Shown here: positions 29,462-37,991 of the stretch, piece after piece | Layout: each line of letters opens with the position of its first letter | Position numbering within the stretch: position 1 is the first letter of the stretch | Origin: Bradyrhizobium daqingense | Lineage (GTDB): Bacteria > Pseudomonadota > Alphaproteobacteria > Rhizobiales > Xanthobacteraceae | Length of the DNA stretch: 64,000 nt | Direction: 5' to 3' | Assembly: GCF_021044685.1 (NCBI RefSeq) | Contig: NZ_CP088014.1 | Span: 930,001-994,000 of the forward strand | The notes under the pieces: model-generated | Seen by the model: only the letters and a program-made list of their open reading frames with translations | Told to the model about the DNA's origin: nothing | Databases searched by the model: none | Position numbers and translations under genes: made by a program

Positions 29462-29489
29462 GGGCGCCTTCGGGGCGCCCTTTTCTTTT
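29462..29489 (+). terminator. intrinsic terminator of rho
   Basis: GGGCGCC (29462-29468) pairs with GGCGCCC (29474-29480), followed directly by TTTTCTTTT. This is the best classic terminator of the right-going block; it lies 24 bp after the rho stop. Confidence 0.9.
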
Positions 29490-29746
29490 GTGCAGCTTTG
29501 CTGCGCCAGATATGCAGCATGAAGGATGGCTTCGAGCTTTGTGTGCCTCTGCCATAATGTGTTGATATCTCGTAATAATCCTTGAAGTTTGTGCAGCTAA
29601 TCCTCCTCCAAGTGAGGAAGTCTTGCAGCAAAATGCTGCGGATATATTGCACTGCAATAGTGGCATTTGCTGCATGTATTCGTGCAGCAATTGCGCCGGT
29701 CCGCCGACGATGTTTGCGTTTTCACCGGGAGCTGGACAAATAGGCC
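29490..29746. promoter_or_regulatory. AT-rich mnmE upstream region with repeated TGCAGCA/TGCTGCA words
   Basis: The 250-bp gap is AT-rich for this genome and contains at least six GCAGC/GCTGC words within 200 bp, including the perfect dyad GCAGCA-AAA-TGCTGC at about 29625-29639. See the finding on this cluster. The mnmE promoter must lie here. Confidence 0.5.
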
Positions 29747-31102
29747 ATGCATCCACGCGACCAGACCATCTTTGCGCTGTCGTCCGGCCGGACGCCCAGT
29801 GCGATCGCCGTGGTGCGCGTCTCGGGCCCGCAAGCCGATGAAGTTCTGACGAGGCTCGCCGGCAAGCTGCCTGCCCCTCGGCGGGCCAGCCGTCGGCTGC
29901 TGCGCGACCCCGCAGGGCAGCCGATCGACGATGCCGTCGTGCTGTGGTTTCCGGGGCCGGGCAGCGCGACGGGCGAGGACATTGCCGAATTCCACGTCCA
30001 TGGCGGCCGGGCAGTGCTGTCCGCGCTGTTCTCCGTTATTTCTCTTATTCCGAATATCCGGGCGGCCGAACCCGGTGAGTTCACGCGGCGTGCCTTCGAG
30101 AACGGCAAGCTCGACCTCACCGAAGCCGAGGGCCTCGACGATCTCATCCACGCTGACACCGACCGCCAGCGCCGCCAGGCTCTGCGCCAGTTGCAGGGTC
30201 TGCTCGGCGACCGCGCGCGCGACTGGCGCGAGCGCATCATCGAGGCGTCGGCGCTGATCGAGGCCGGCATCGATTTTTCCGATGAAGGCGACGTGCCCGC
30301 AGAATTGATGTCACCGGCGATCACGGCGATCAAAGCGCTGCACGACGAAATCACAAAAGTCCTTGCGGCACAGGGACATTCGGAACGCTTGCGTGGCGGG
30401 CTGGTGGTTGCGATCGCCGGCGAGCCGAATGTCGGCAAGTCGACGCTGATGAATCAGCTCGCGCGCCGCGAGGTCGCGATCGTCTCGCCATACGCCGGCA
30501 CGACGCGTGACGTGATCGAGGTGCATCTCGACCTCGACGGCTATCCGGTCACCGTCATCGACACCGCCGGGATTCGCGAGACCGATGATCCAGTCGAGCA
30601 GGAAGGCGTGCGCCGGGCCCGTGCGCGCGCCGAGGATGCAGACCTGGTCCTGTGGCTGGTCGAGGGGAGCCAGCCGACAGATCCCGGGGCGATGCGGTCG
30701 CTTCGGAAATCCGGAGACGTCGAGCGGCCGGGCGGGGCGGTCTGGATCGTCCGGAACAAGATCGATCTCGGCGAGATCGGAGCCGGTCAGGCTCGCGGCG
30801 AGTTCGGAATCTCGGCGAGCCGGGGCGACGGCATCCCGGAGCTGGTCGAAGCGCTCGTAGTATATGCAGCCGATTTTTTTGCAATGAGCGAGGGCGCGGT
30901 GATCACCCGGGCCCGACAACGGGACCTGTTGGTCCGGGCATCCGACAGCTTGCGCCGGAGTTTGGACCTCGTAGAAGAGGGCGAAGAACTCGCCGCCGAA
31001 GAGCTGCGCGCCGGGGCCTTTGCCTTGGGCCGTCTGCTCGGCCGAGTGGACGTCGAGGACGTCCTTGGGGCCATCTTCCAGAAATTCTGCATCGGAAAGT
31101 AA
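29747..31102 (+). CDS. mnmE: tRNA modification GTPase MnmE
   Basis: MnmE, with MnmG, installs the 5-carboxymethylaminomethyl group at U34 of tRNA. The 451-residue protein has the N-terminal formyl-THF-binding domain, a helical domain interrupted by the G domain with G1 GEPNVGKST (225-233), G2 GTTRD, G3 DTAG, G4 NKID, and the C-terminal FCIGK with the essential Cys. It sits just upstream of mnmG, with parS sites between. Confidence 0.97.
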   Translation: MHPRDQTIFALSSGRTPSAIAVVRVSGPQADEVLTRLAGKLPAPRRASRRLLRDPAGQPIDDAVVLWFPGPGSATGEDIAEFHVHGGRAVLSALFSVISLIPNIRAAEPGEFTRRAFENGKLDLTEAEGLDDLIHADTDRQRRQALRQLQGLLGDRARDWRERIIEASALIEAGIDFSDEGDVPAELMSPAITAIKALHDEITKVLAAQGHSERLRGGLVVAIAGEPNVGKSTLMNQLARREVAIVSPYAGTTRDVIEVHLDLDGYPVTVIDTAGIRETDDPVEQEGVRRARARAEDADLVLWLVEGSQPTDPGAMRSLRKSGDVERPGGAVWIVRNKIDLGEIGAGQARGEFGISASRGDGIPELVEALVVYAADFFAMSEGAVITRARQRDLLVRASDSLRRSLDLVEEGEELAAEELRAGAFALGRLLGRVDVEDVLGAIFQKFCIGK

Positions 31103-31129
31103 GGCTAGTTCTTCAATGTAGAACTAGCC
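31103..31129 (+). terminator. stem-loop after mnmE
   Basis: GGCTAGTTC (31103-31111) pairs perfectly with GAACTAGCC (31121-31129) around a 9-base loop, starting at the mnmE stop codon. The following CTTGTTCC is only weakly T-rich. Confidence 0.7.
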
Positions 31130-31145
31130 CTTGTTCCGTTCCTTA

Positions 31146-31161
31146 TGTTTCACGTGAAACA
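31146..31161. other. parS: parS site 1 (perfect)
   Basis: TGTTTCACGTGAAACA, an exact 16-bp match to the palindromic ParB-binding parS consensus. It lies in the mnmE-mnmG gap, about 4 kb upstream of parAB. ParB loads here to segregate the origin region. Confidence 0.95.
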
Positions 31162-31181
31162 GGGACGCTCTTCGTTGCTAT

Positions 31182-31197
31182 TGGTTCACGTGAAGCA
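31182..31197. other. parS-like site, degenerate
   Basis: TGGTTCACGTGAAGCA differs from parS at two symmetric-looking positions (14 of 16 match). It lies 20 bp from the perfect site 1 and may be a weak ParB site. Confidence 0.55.
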
Positions 31198-31225
31198 GCA
31201 ACGAAACAGCAATTGCATCCCTCCA

Positions 31226-31310
31226 CGTCATTGCGAGGAGCCCTTGCGACGAAGCAATCTAGTCTGTCTCGGAGCGGAGATTCTGGGTGCTTCGGACGCG
31301 CGCAATGACG
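31226..31310. repeat. palindromic intergenic repeat (CGTCATTGCGAG...CGCAATGACG type)
   Basis: CGTCATTGCG at 31226-31235 pairs with CGCAATGACG at 31301-31310. The internal CGACGAAGCAATC stretch is shared with the copies at 36182-36267 and 44414-44500. It lies among the parS sites. Confidence 0.8.
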
Positions 31311-31447
31311 GGCGCGGCGCCCACCACTACTTATCGATCGGTCACGGCTTCGGCGCGTCATGTTTCACGTCAGTAAACCCATCAACAGCCTCTCTACTGT
31401 GCATGGGGTTGTTTTCGTGGATCGTGCCTAACTCTTCCAACCCTCGC

Positions 31448-31463
31448 TGTTTCACGTGAAACA
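31448..31463. other. parS: parS site 2 (perfect)
   Basis: TGTTTCACGTGAAACA again matches the parS consensus at all 16 positions, 55 bp upstream of the mnmG start and in its likely promoter region. Confidence 0.95.
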
Positions 31464-31517
31464 TGCACCCCAGTTTCCACTTCCGGCTTTCATACCTCTG
31501 AGCTAAAACTCCGGCCA

Positions 31518-33398
31518 ATGCGAACAGAGCGAGAGAGTTTCGACGTCATCGTTATCGGTGGTGGCCACGCCGGCTGTGAGGCCGCGGCCGCTGCTGCGCG
31601 AATGGGGGCGACGACCGCTTTGGTGACGCACCGCTTCTCCACCGTAGGCGCGATGTCCTGCAATCCCGCCATCGGGGGTCTCGGGAAGGGTCATTTGGTC
31701 CGCGAAGTCGATGCCCTCGATGGTTTGATGGGCCGGGTCGGCGATGCCGGCGGCATCCAGTTTCGTGTCCTCAATCGCCGCAAGGGTCCTGCCGTCCGTG
31801 GTCCCCGGGCCCAGGCTGACCGGAAGCTTTATGCGGCTGCGATGCAGACCGCCATCCGCGAAACAGAGGGTCTCTCCGTCATTGAAGGCGAAGCCGACGA
31901 GTTGATCGTGGTCGAAGGACGGGTCACTGGGCTGCGCCTGGCCGATGGCCGCGAGCTTCGGGCAGGGGCCATTGTCGTCACCACCGGCACGTTCCTGCGC
32001 GGTCTGATCCATCTCGGCGAGAAGAACTGGCCCGCCGGCCGGGTCGGCGAGGCCCCTGCGATGGGTCTTTCGGCCTCCTTTGAGCGCGCCGGCTTCACCC
32101 TCGGACGCCTCAAGACCGGCACGCCGCCGCGTCTGGATGGCACCACGATCGACTGGTCGGCGGTCGAGATGCAGCCCGGAGATGAGCCCCCCGAGCCGTT
32201 CTCGGTGATGACCGACCGGATCAGGACGCCACAGATCCAGTGTGGGATCACCCGGACCACCGCGGCGACCCATGAGGTGATCCGAGCGAATGTGCATCGC
32301 TCCCCCATGTACTCCGGTCAGATCAAGAGCTCCGGACCGCGCTATTGCCCCTCGATTGAGGACAAGATCGTCCGTTTCGGTGACCGCGATGGGCATCAGA
32401 TCTTTCTGGAGCCGGAAGGGCTCGACGATACGACCGTCTATCCCAACGGCATCTCGACCTCGCTGCCGGAGGAGGTCCAGCTCGCGATCCTCGCCAGCAT
32501 TCCCGGCTTGGAGCAGGTCAAGATGGTGCGTCCAGGCTATGCCATCGAATACGACCATATCGATCCGCGCGAGCTCGATCCGACCCTGCAGACCAAGCGT
32601 CTGCGCGGTTTGTTCCTGGCTGGCCAGATCAATGGCACCACTGGATACGAAGAGGCCGCTGGGCAGGGCATCGTAGCCGGGTTGAACGCAGCGCTCTCCG
32701 CGAGCGGGGCGGCCTTGACGGTGTTCGATCGTGCCGACGGCTATCTCGGCGTGATGATCGACGATCTCGTCACCCGTGGGATCAGCGAGCCCTATCGGAT
32801 GTTCACCTCCAGGGCCGAGTATCGGCTGACGTTGCGGGCCGATAATGCGGACCAACGACTGACCGAGAAGGGTATCGTCCTGGGATGCGTCGGGCATGCC
32901 CGCGCGCAGCACCATCGCGGCAAGATGGACGCCCTGAATGCCGCCCGGATGCTGTCGAAGTCGCTGACGATTACACCGAATGAAGCGATCAAGCACGGCC
33001 TGTCCCTGAACCGTGATGGCCAGCGCCGCTCGGCGTTCGAGCTGATGGCCTATCCTGAGATCGGCTGGAGCCAGGTCCGCGTGATCTGGCCGGAGCTGGC
33101 GAGCATCGATCCCGTCATTGCGACACATCTTGAGATCGACGCCAAGTACGACGTCTATCTGGAGCGCCAGAGCGCAGACGTCGAAGCCTTCAGGCGCGAC
33201 GAGGGACTAGCGCTGTCGGAGGTTGACTACCAGCTGGTTCCCGGGCTCTCCAATGAGGTCCGGGCCAAGTTGGAGAAGGCGCGACCATTCACGGTCGGCC
33301 AGGCCGGGCGGATCGACGGCATGACGCCGGCGGCGCTCGGTATCCTCGCGGCTTATCTGCGCCGTGAGGCCCGGAAGACCTCCAAGGCCATCGCATAG
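31518..33398 (+). CDS. mnmG: tRNA U34 modification enzyme MnmG (GidA)
   Basis: MnmG is the FAD- and NADH-dependent partner of MnmE. The 626-residue protein has the FAD-binding [22 protein letters not shown] at the N-terminus, [22 protein letters not shown] with the conserved catalytic-site Cys, and [22 protein letters not shown] in the C-terminal half. Normal length. rsmG follows after a parS site 2 bp downstream. Confidence 0.97.
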   Translation: MRTERESFDVIVIGGGHAGCEAAAAAARMGATTALVTHRFSTVGAMSCNPAIGGLGKGHLVREVDALDGLMGRVGDAGGIQFRVLNRRKGPAVRGPRAQADRKLYAAAMQTAIRETEGLSVIEGEADELIVVEGRVTGLRLADGRELRAGAIVVTTGTFLRGLIHLGEKNWPAGRVGEAPAMGLSASFERAGFTLGRLKTGTPPRLDGTTIDWSAVEMQPGDEPPEPFSVMTDRIRTPQIQCGITRTTAATHEVIRANVHRSPMYSGQIKSSGPRYCPSIEDKIVRFGDRDGHQIFLEPEGLDDTTVYPNGISTSLPEEVQLAILASIPGLEQVKMVRPGYAIEYDHIDPRELDPTLQTKRLRGLFLAGQINGTTGYEEAAGQGIVAGLNAALSASGAALTVFDRADGYLGVMIDDLVTRGISEPYRMFTSRAEYRLTLRADNADQRLTEKGIVLGCVGHARAQHHRGKMDALNAARMLSKSLTITPNEAIKHGLSLNRDGQRRSAFELMAYPEIGWSQVRVIWPELASIDPVIATHLEIDAKYDVYLERQSADVEAFRRDEGLALSEVDYQLVPGLSNEVRAKLEKARPFTVGQAGRIDGMTPAALGILAAYLRREARKTSKAIA

Positions 33399-33399
33399 G

Positions 33400-33415
33400 C
33401 GTTTCACGTGAAACA
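33400..33415. other. parS: parS site 3 (15/16), containing the rsmG start codon
   Basis: CGTTTCACGTGAAACA matches parS at 15 of 16 positions. The central GTG (33408-33410) is the start codon of the rsmG reading frame, so ParB binding and rsmG initiation share the same bases. Confidence 0.9.
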
Positions 33416-34181
33416 GCGCGGACGGGGCGGGGACAAACCGCTATCGCGACGACCCGGAGATGGTGAGGACGCCGAACGGCGATCCCCGCCGGTATCGGCC
33501 AAGCCGAAGATCGACAAGGCCGTCGCCAACGATCCGTCGCTCGATGCCGCCATCGCGGCCGACAAGCGCGAGGCGCTCAAGCTTGCTCCCGTTTCACGTG
33601 AAACCGAGGAGCGGCTCGATCGCTACATTGCCTTGCTCCGCGAGTGGCAGGCCAAGACCAATCTGATCGCGCCATCGACCTTGCCGCAGCTCTGGACCCG
33701 GCACATCGCCGACTCGCTTCAGCTCGTGGGTCTCGCGGCGTCCGCAAAACGATGGGCCGACCTCGGCAGCGGCGGCGGTTTTCCCGGCATCGTGCTGGCC
33801 TGCGCGATGGCCGGCACACCGGGCGCCACCGTGCATCTCATCGAACGTATCGCCAAGAAGGCCGCCTTTTTGCGTGAAGCGATCCGCGTCACCACATCTC
33901 CAGGAGTCGTACATCTCGCTGAGATCGGGGATAATGTGGATAGAATCACCGGCCCCGTCGATTGCGTCACCGCGCGTGCGCTGGCTCCGCTACATCAACT
34001 TATCGGCTTTGCGGAGCCGCTGATGCGTCAGGGCGCAAAAGCGCTGTTTCTCAAGGGTCAAGATGTAGAGGCTGAATTGACCGAAGCCGCTAAATATTGG
34101 AATATTCAGCTTCAGCTCTATCGAAGCCGTACTGGGGACGGCTGGATCGTCGAACTGACGTCCGTCGAACGGCGCGGGTGA
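33408..34181 (+). CDS. rsmG: 16S rRNA (guanine527-N7)-methyltransferase RsmG (GidB)
   Basis: RsmG methylates G527 of 16S rRNA; loss gives low-level streptomycin resistance. The methyltransferase core begins near residue 65 with ETEERLDRYIALLREWQAKTNLIAPS, then RHIADSLQL and the SAM site WADLGSGGGFPGIVLA. GTG 33408 is the only credible start in frame, giving an N-terminal extension of about 60 residues, charged and probably disordered, compared with E. coli GidB. A second parS-like sequence (33590-33605) lies inside the frame and is translated as V-S-R-E-T. Confidence 0.9.
   Translation: MKQRGRGGDKPLSRRPGDGEDAERRSPPVSAKPKIDKAVANDPSLDAAIAADKREALKLAPVSRETEERLDRYIALLREWQAKTNLIAPSTLPQLWTRHIADSLQLVGLAASAKRWADLGSGGGFPGIVLACAMAGTPGATVHLIERIAKKAAFLREAIRVTTSPGVVHLAEIGDNVDRITGPVDCVTARALAPLHQLIGFAEPLMRQGAKALFLKGQDVEAELTEAAKYWNIQLQLYRSRTGDGWIVELTSVERRG
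33590..33605. other. parS: parS-like site inside rsmG
   Basis: CGTTTCACGTGAAACC matches the parS consensus at 14 of 16 positions; the central 14-mer is intact. It is in frame within rsmG and encodes Val-Ser-Arg-Glu-Thr just before the conserved methyltransferase domain. Confidence 0.8.
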
Positions 34182-34210
34182 GGCATTAGGGCCTGAGTGG
34201 GGAATTGGCG

Positions 34211-35077
34211 ATGAACGTCATTGACGAACCGCAGCAAGAACAATCCGGCCAGGAGCAGGCCGAAGTGCCACATGGCCACCCGCGCATCCTGGCGCTGGCA
34301 AATCAGAAGGGCGGTGTGGGAAAAACAACCACAGCGATTAATCTCGGCACGGCGCTCGCTGCGATTGGGGAGCGCGTCCTGATCGTCGATCTCGATCCGC
34401 AGGGCAACGCCTCGACCGGGCTCGGCATCGATCGCCGCAGCCGCTCCTGCTCGACCTACGACGTCCTGATCGGTGAAGCTCCTCTGCGCGAAGCGGTGGT
34501 TTCGACTGCAGTGCCGCGGCTGCACATCGCGCCCTCGACCATGGATCTCTCCGGCCTCGAGCTCGAGCTCGGCACCACGCCCGGCCGCGCTTTCAAGCTG
34601 CGCGACGCGATCGGCGCGCTCAACAACAACGTCTCGCCCGATGCGGACTACACCTATGTGCTGATCGACTGTCCGCCCTCGCTCAACCTGCTCACGGTGA
34701 ACGCGATGGCGGCGTCCGATGCGATTCTGGTGCCGCTGCAATGTGAGTTCTTCGCGCTCGAAGGTCTGTCGCAATTGCTGCAGACGGTGGAGCAGGTGCG
34801 CTCGACGCTCAATCCGAATTTGTCGATCCACGGCATCGTGCTGACCATGTTCGACTCGCGCAACAACCTCTCGAATCAGGTCGTCGCCGACGTTCGCCAG
34901 TTCATGGGCGAGAAGGTCTACAAGACCATGATCCCGCGCAACGTGCGCATCTCCGAAGCGCCGTCCCATGGCAAGCCGGTGCTGGTCTACGATCTCAAAT
35001 GCGTCGGCAGCGAAGCGTATCTGCGGCTCGCCACCGAAGTGATCCAGCGCGAGCGCGAGCTGCGCGTCGCACATTGA
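34211..35077 (+). CDS. parA: chromosome partitioning ATPase ParA
   Basis: ParA moves ParB-parS complexes and so the origin toward the cell pole. ATG 34211 (MNVIDEPQQEQ) is preferred over TTG 34205. The deviant Walker A QKGGVGKTT has the signature Lys34-36 region (KGGVGKT at 33-39), and the Walker B is YTYVLIDCPPSLN. The 288-residue length is usual. parB follows after a palindromic repeat. Confidence 0.96.
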   Translation: MNVIDEPQQEQSGQEQAEVPHGHPRILALANQKGGVGKTTTAINLGTALAAIGERVLIVDLDPQGNASTGLGIDRRSRSCSTYDVLIGEAPLREAVVSTAVPRLHIAPSTMDLSGLELELGTTPGRAFKLRDAIGALNNNVSPDADYTYVLIDCPPSLNLLTVNAMAASDAILVPLQCEFFALEGLSQLLQTVEQVRSTLNPNLSIHGIVLTMFDSRNNLSNQVVADVRQFMGEKVYKTMIPRNVRISEAPSHGKPVLVYDLKCVGSEAYLRLATEVIQRERELRVAH

Positions 35078-35083
35078 CGATGC

Positions 35084-35174
35084 CGTAGGGTGGGTTAGCC
35101 GAAGGCGTAACCCACCACTGTCTATCTCCGTGGAAACAGATGAGGTGGGTTACGCTTCGCTAACCCACCCTACG
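35084..35174. repeat. palindromic repeat between parA and parB (CGTAGGGTGGGTTA type)
   Basis: CGTAGGGTGGGTTA (35084-35097) and TAACCCACCCTACG (35161-35174) are perfect inverted arms; internal TAACCCACC and GGTGGGTTA repeat the motif. It separates parA from parB and could form a long hairpin in the mRNA. Confidence 0.85.
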
Positions 35175-35225
35175 TTTCGAAATTTAGTTCTGGAGTGCTG
35201 CACCGTGAATCCAAGGGAGCTGGCG

Positions 35226-36113
35226 ATGGCCGACGAAGCGCGTTCGCGACTGGGCCGGGGTCTTGCAAGTCTGATCGGGGATGTCGGCGGCGAGGCTCAG
35301 CACGTCGATCGTCCGCGCGCGCAGCGCAAGGTGCCGATCGAATTCATCAAGGCCAATCCACGCAATCCGCGCCGCACGTTTTCGGACACCGAGCTCAAGG
35401 AGCTCTCCGAGTCCATCAAGCAGCACGGCGTGATCCAGCCGATCGTGGTGCGTCCGGTGAAGGGCGCGCAGGACCGCTACGAGATCATCGCCGGCGAACG
35501 GCGTTGGCGCGCATCGCAAATGGCCGGTCTGCACGACGTGCCGATTGTGCCGGTCGATATCAGCGACAGCGATGCGCTGGAATTCGCGATCGTTGAGAAC
35601 GTCCAGCGCGAAGACCTCAACCCGATGGAAGAGGCGCAGGGCTATCACGCGCTCGCCAACGAGTTCAAACGCAGCCAGGACGACATCGCCAGGGTCGTCG
35701 GCAAGAGCCGCAGCCACGTCGCCAACATGATGCGGCTGACCAAGCTGCCGACCGAGGTGCAGGCCTTCATCGCCACCGGCGAGCTGACCGCCGGCCACGC
35801 CCGCGCACTGATCGGCGTGCCCGATCCGCTCGCCGCCGCCAAGCGCATCGTCGCGGAGGGCCTCAATGTCCGCCAGACCGAAGCGCTAGCGCATGAAGAG
35901 GGCGTGCCGGAGCGCAAGCCGCAGAAGGCGCGCAGCACCGGGGCCAAGGAAAAGGACCCCGACACGATCGATCTCGAAAAGCGCGTCAGCGACGCGCTCG
36001 GCCTCAAGGTCACCGTCAACCACCGCGATCCCGGTGGCTCCGTGCAGATCAATTATAGCAACCTCGATCAGCTCGATGAGGTGATGAAGCGGCTGGCCAA
36101 GGGCGGGATTTGA
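35226..36113 (+). CDS. parB: chromosome partitioning protein ParB
   Basis: ParB binds parS, spreads using CTP, and bridges the origin region. ATG 35226 is chosen because AAGGGAG lies seven bases upstream and the protein begins MADEARSRLGRGLASLIGDV, like other ParB proteins; upstream in-frame sequence is inside the repeat. The CTP-binding/arginine patch is GERRWRASQMAGL, the ParB/Srx box is NPRNPRRTF, and the helix-turn-helix is QDDIARVVGKSRSHVANMMRL. The 295-residue length is normal. Confidence 0.96.
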   Translation: MADEARSRLGRGLASLIGDVGGEAQHVDRPRAQRKVPIEFIKANPRNPRRTFSDTELKELSESIKQHGVIQPIVVRPVKGAQDRYEIIAGERRWRASQMAGLHDVPIVPVDISDSDALEFAIVENVQREDLNPMEEAQGYHALANEFKRSQDDIARVVGKSRSHVANMMRLTKLPTEVQAFIATGELTAGHARALIGVPDPLAAAKRIVAEGLNVRQTEALAHEEGVPERKPQKARSTGAKEKDPDTIDLEKRVSDALGLKVTVNHRDPGGSVQINYSNLDQLDEVMKRLAKGGI

Positions 36114-36181
36114 ATCATCAGTGTCGTCCCCGCGAAGGCCGGGATGACGGCTGAGTGTATGGCGCGCATCTGCATCAGCAT

Positions 36182-36267
36182 CGTCATTGCGAGCGCAGCG
36201 AAGCAATCCAGATATTTCCGCAGAGGGAATCTGGATTGCCTCGTCGCTTACGCTCCTCGCAATGACG
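36182..36267. repeat. palindromic intergenic repeat (CGTCATTGCGAG type)
   Basis: CGTCATTGCGAG (36182-36193) and CTCGCAATGACG (36256-36267) are perfect inverted arms enclosing GAAGCAATCCAGAT and its complement. It follows parB, between convergent genes. A smaller GTCCCCGCGAAGGCCGGGATGAC hairpin precedes it at about 36124-36147. Confidence 0.85.
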
Positions 36268-36276
36268 TGACGACAC

Positions 36277-37305
36277 TTACCCCCGCCGCTTTGCATTCGC
36301 CGCGATCGCCATCAGCGTGCGCTGGGCGATGGCCGGAGCGAGGGCGGCTTGCTTGCGGGTGTCGAGCGCGGCGGTCGCGAGCTGCTCGATGATGGCAGCG
36401 AGCCGGGCCGGGCTGAAGTTGCGCAGCGCGGTCTCGACCGCCGGCTTTCGCGAAAAATGCAGGCGCGGATAGCCGCCGTCGAGCACGGCCGAAGCCGGCG
36501 TGCCGTCGGCGATCGCGAGCGCCGATTTGTGCAACCACGCGGCCTGGCGCTGCGCCGCCGAGATGATCACGCCGGGATAGGTGCCGGCGATCATGGCCTT
36601 GGCGAATTCGGTCTCGACGATGTCCGGCCGCCCGGCGAAGGCGCCGTCGACGATAGGATCGAGCTTCAGCTCGGAGGCATCGGCGACGACGGCCATCACG
36701 TCGTCCAGCGTGATCTCGCCTTTGCCGTGCGCATAGAGCGTGAGCTTGCGCAGCTCGTTGCGGGAGGCCTGGCGGTCGCCGCCGAGGAACGTCATCAGCG
36801 CCGCGCGCGCGTCCTGCGCGATACGCAGATTGGCGATGCGGAGCTCGTCGTCCATCAGCTTGGCCAGGTCGCGTTCGGTGTCGGGATAGCAGCCGATCGC
36901 GACCGCGGTCTTGGCTTTCTCGCAGGCCTTGCGCAGCGGTGATTCCGGGCGCAGCTCGCCGGCCTCGATCACGATGCGGCAATCCCTCACATTCATCTCG
37001 GCCAGGGTGTCGATGCCGCTGGCAAAGCTGCGGGAACCGGCACGGATGCGGATCGCGCGGCGGCCGCCGAACAGCGGCACGGTCATGGCTTCGTCGACGA
37101 GGCGTGACGGCTCGGCGGAGAGCTCGTCGCCGTCGATCTTCACCATCGCGAACGGATCATTGGGATCGTCGACAGCCGATGCGATCAGCGCGTCGGCGCG
37201 CTCGCGTACGAGGCCCGCATCAGGACCATAGAGCAGGATGATCGGTCGGCCCGCATCGGGGCGGGCGAGGAAGGCGTCGATCTCTTTTCCGCGCAGCGCG
37301 ACCAT
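36277..37305 (-). CDS. holA: DNA polymerase III delta subunit
   Basis: HolA is the clamp-loader delta subunit that opens the sliding clamp. The 342-residue sequence has the HolA N-terminal LLYGPDAGLVRERADALI and the family pattern through the third domain (AIIEQLATAALDTRKQAAL). It lies downstream of lptE and leuS on the same strand, the conserved leuS-lptE-holA order of proteobacteria. Confidence 0.93.
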   Translation of the reverse strand: MVALRGKEIDAFLARPDAGRPIILLYGPDAGLVRERADALIASAVDDPNDPFAMVKIDGDELSAEPSRLVDEAMTVPLFGGRRAIRIRAGSRSFASGIDTLAEMNVRDCRIVIEAGELRPESPLRKACEKAKTAVAIGCYPDTERDLAKLMDDELRIANLRIAQDARAALMTFLGGDRQASRNELRKLTLYAHGKGEITLDDVMAVVADASELKLDPIVDGAFAGRPDIVETEFAKAMIAGTYPGVIISAAQRQAAWLHKSALAIADGTPASAVLDGGYPRLHFSRKPAVETALRNFSPARLAAIIEQLATAALDTRKQAALAPAIAQRTLMAIAANAKRRG

Positions 37306-37317
37306 GTTGCCTCAACG

Positions 37318-37438
37318 GCGTCATTCTGGGGCGGCTCGAACAGCCGAATTACGATGCGCAACTGCGCACCTGAGAATCTCGATCCGCAATGTCTGGATTC
37401 CGGGTTCATGCTTCGCAGGCCCCGGAATGACCGCGAGG
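37318..37438. repeat. palindromic intergenic repeat between holA and lptE
   Basis: GTCATTCTGGGGC near 37320 is the approximate complement of GGCCCCGGAATGAC at 37418-37431; GGATTCCGGGTTC and GAATCTCGA are further typical words of this Bradyrhizobium repeat family. It interrupts the leuS-lptE-holA operon. Confidence 0.7.
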
Positions 37439-37439
37439 G

Positions 37440-37991
37440 TCAGGTGCCCGCGGTGAAGAACGCGGCGAGCCGGGTATTGATGTTCTCGGCGATCTCGTTG
37501 GCGGCGCGGTCTTCCGCGTCGCGCAGCGCGCGGTTGCGGGAGAAGCGCTGGTAGGAGCCAGGCATGTCATAGGACACGCGGGCGAACGTGGTGCCGGTCA
37601 TCACCGACTTGCCGCTGACGACCTCGACCAGATTGTACTGGCAGTCGATGCCGTAATTCTCGGTGCTCGGCAGGCCGGTGTTGGGATCGACGATCAGGGA
37701 CGAGCGGGTGGAGTTGAAGCGGATGTCCAGGCGGTGCGTCGGCGGCATGCCGGTCGCGGTGCCGTAAAGCTTGAAGGCGAGGGCGTTGCGGACCTCGACC
37801 CCGATGCGCGCGTCGCGGGAGGCGTTGGGCTTGTTGATCTGCGGGAGCTCGACCCCCATCAGCTTCTCGCGCAGGCCGGGGGTGCCGTCGCCACGTTCGG
37901 CATACATCGGCTGGAAGCAGGCGGCCGTCAGCGCCGCCAGGGCGGCGACCGCCAGCAAGCGGGCTGCGATGCGGAACCTAGCCGACAACAT
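37440..37991 (-). CDS. lptE: LPS-assembly lipoprotein LptE
   Basis: LptE plugs the LptD barrel in the outer membrane. The N-terminus has a lipoprotein signal ending in the lipobox LTAAC with Cys25 as the predicted acylated residue, followed by FQPMYAERG, a common start of alphaproteobacterial LptE. The 183 residues suit the family. It overlaps leuS by 14 bases. Confidence 0.9.
   Translation of the reverse strand: MLSARFRIAARLLAVAALAALTAACFQPMYAERGDGTPGLREKLMGVELPQINKPNASRDARIGVEVRNALAFKLYGTATGMPPTHRLDIRFNSTRSSLIVDPNTGLPSTENYGIDCQYNLVEVVSGKSVMTGTTFARVSYDMPGSYQRFSRNRALRDAEDRAANEIAENINTRLAAFFTAGT

Noticed and set aside
31361..31376. Further parS at TGTTTCACGTCAGTAA
   Set aside because: Only one half of the palindrome is present, so it is not counted as a site.
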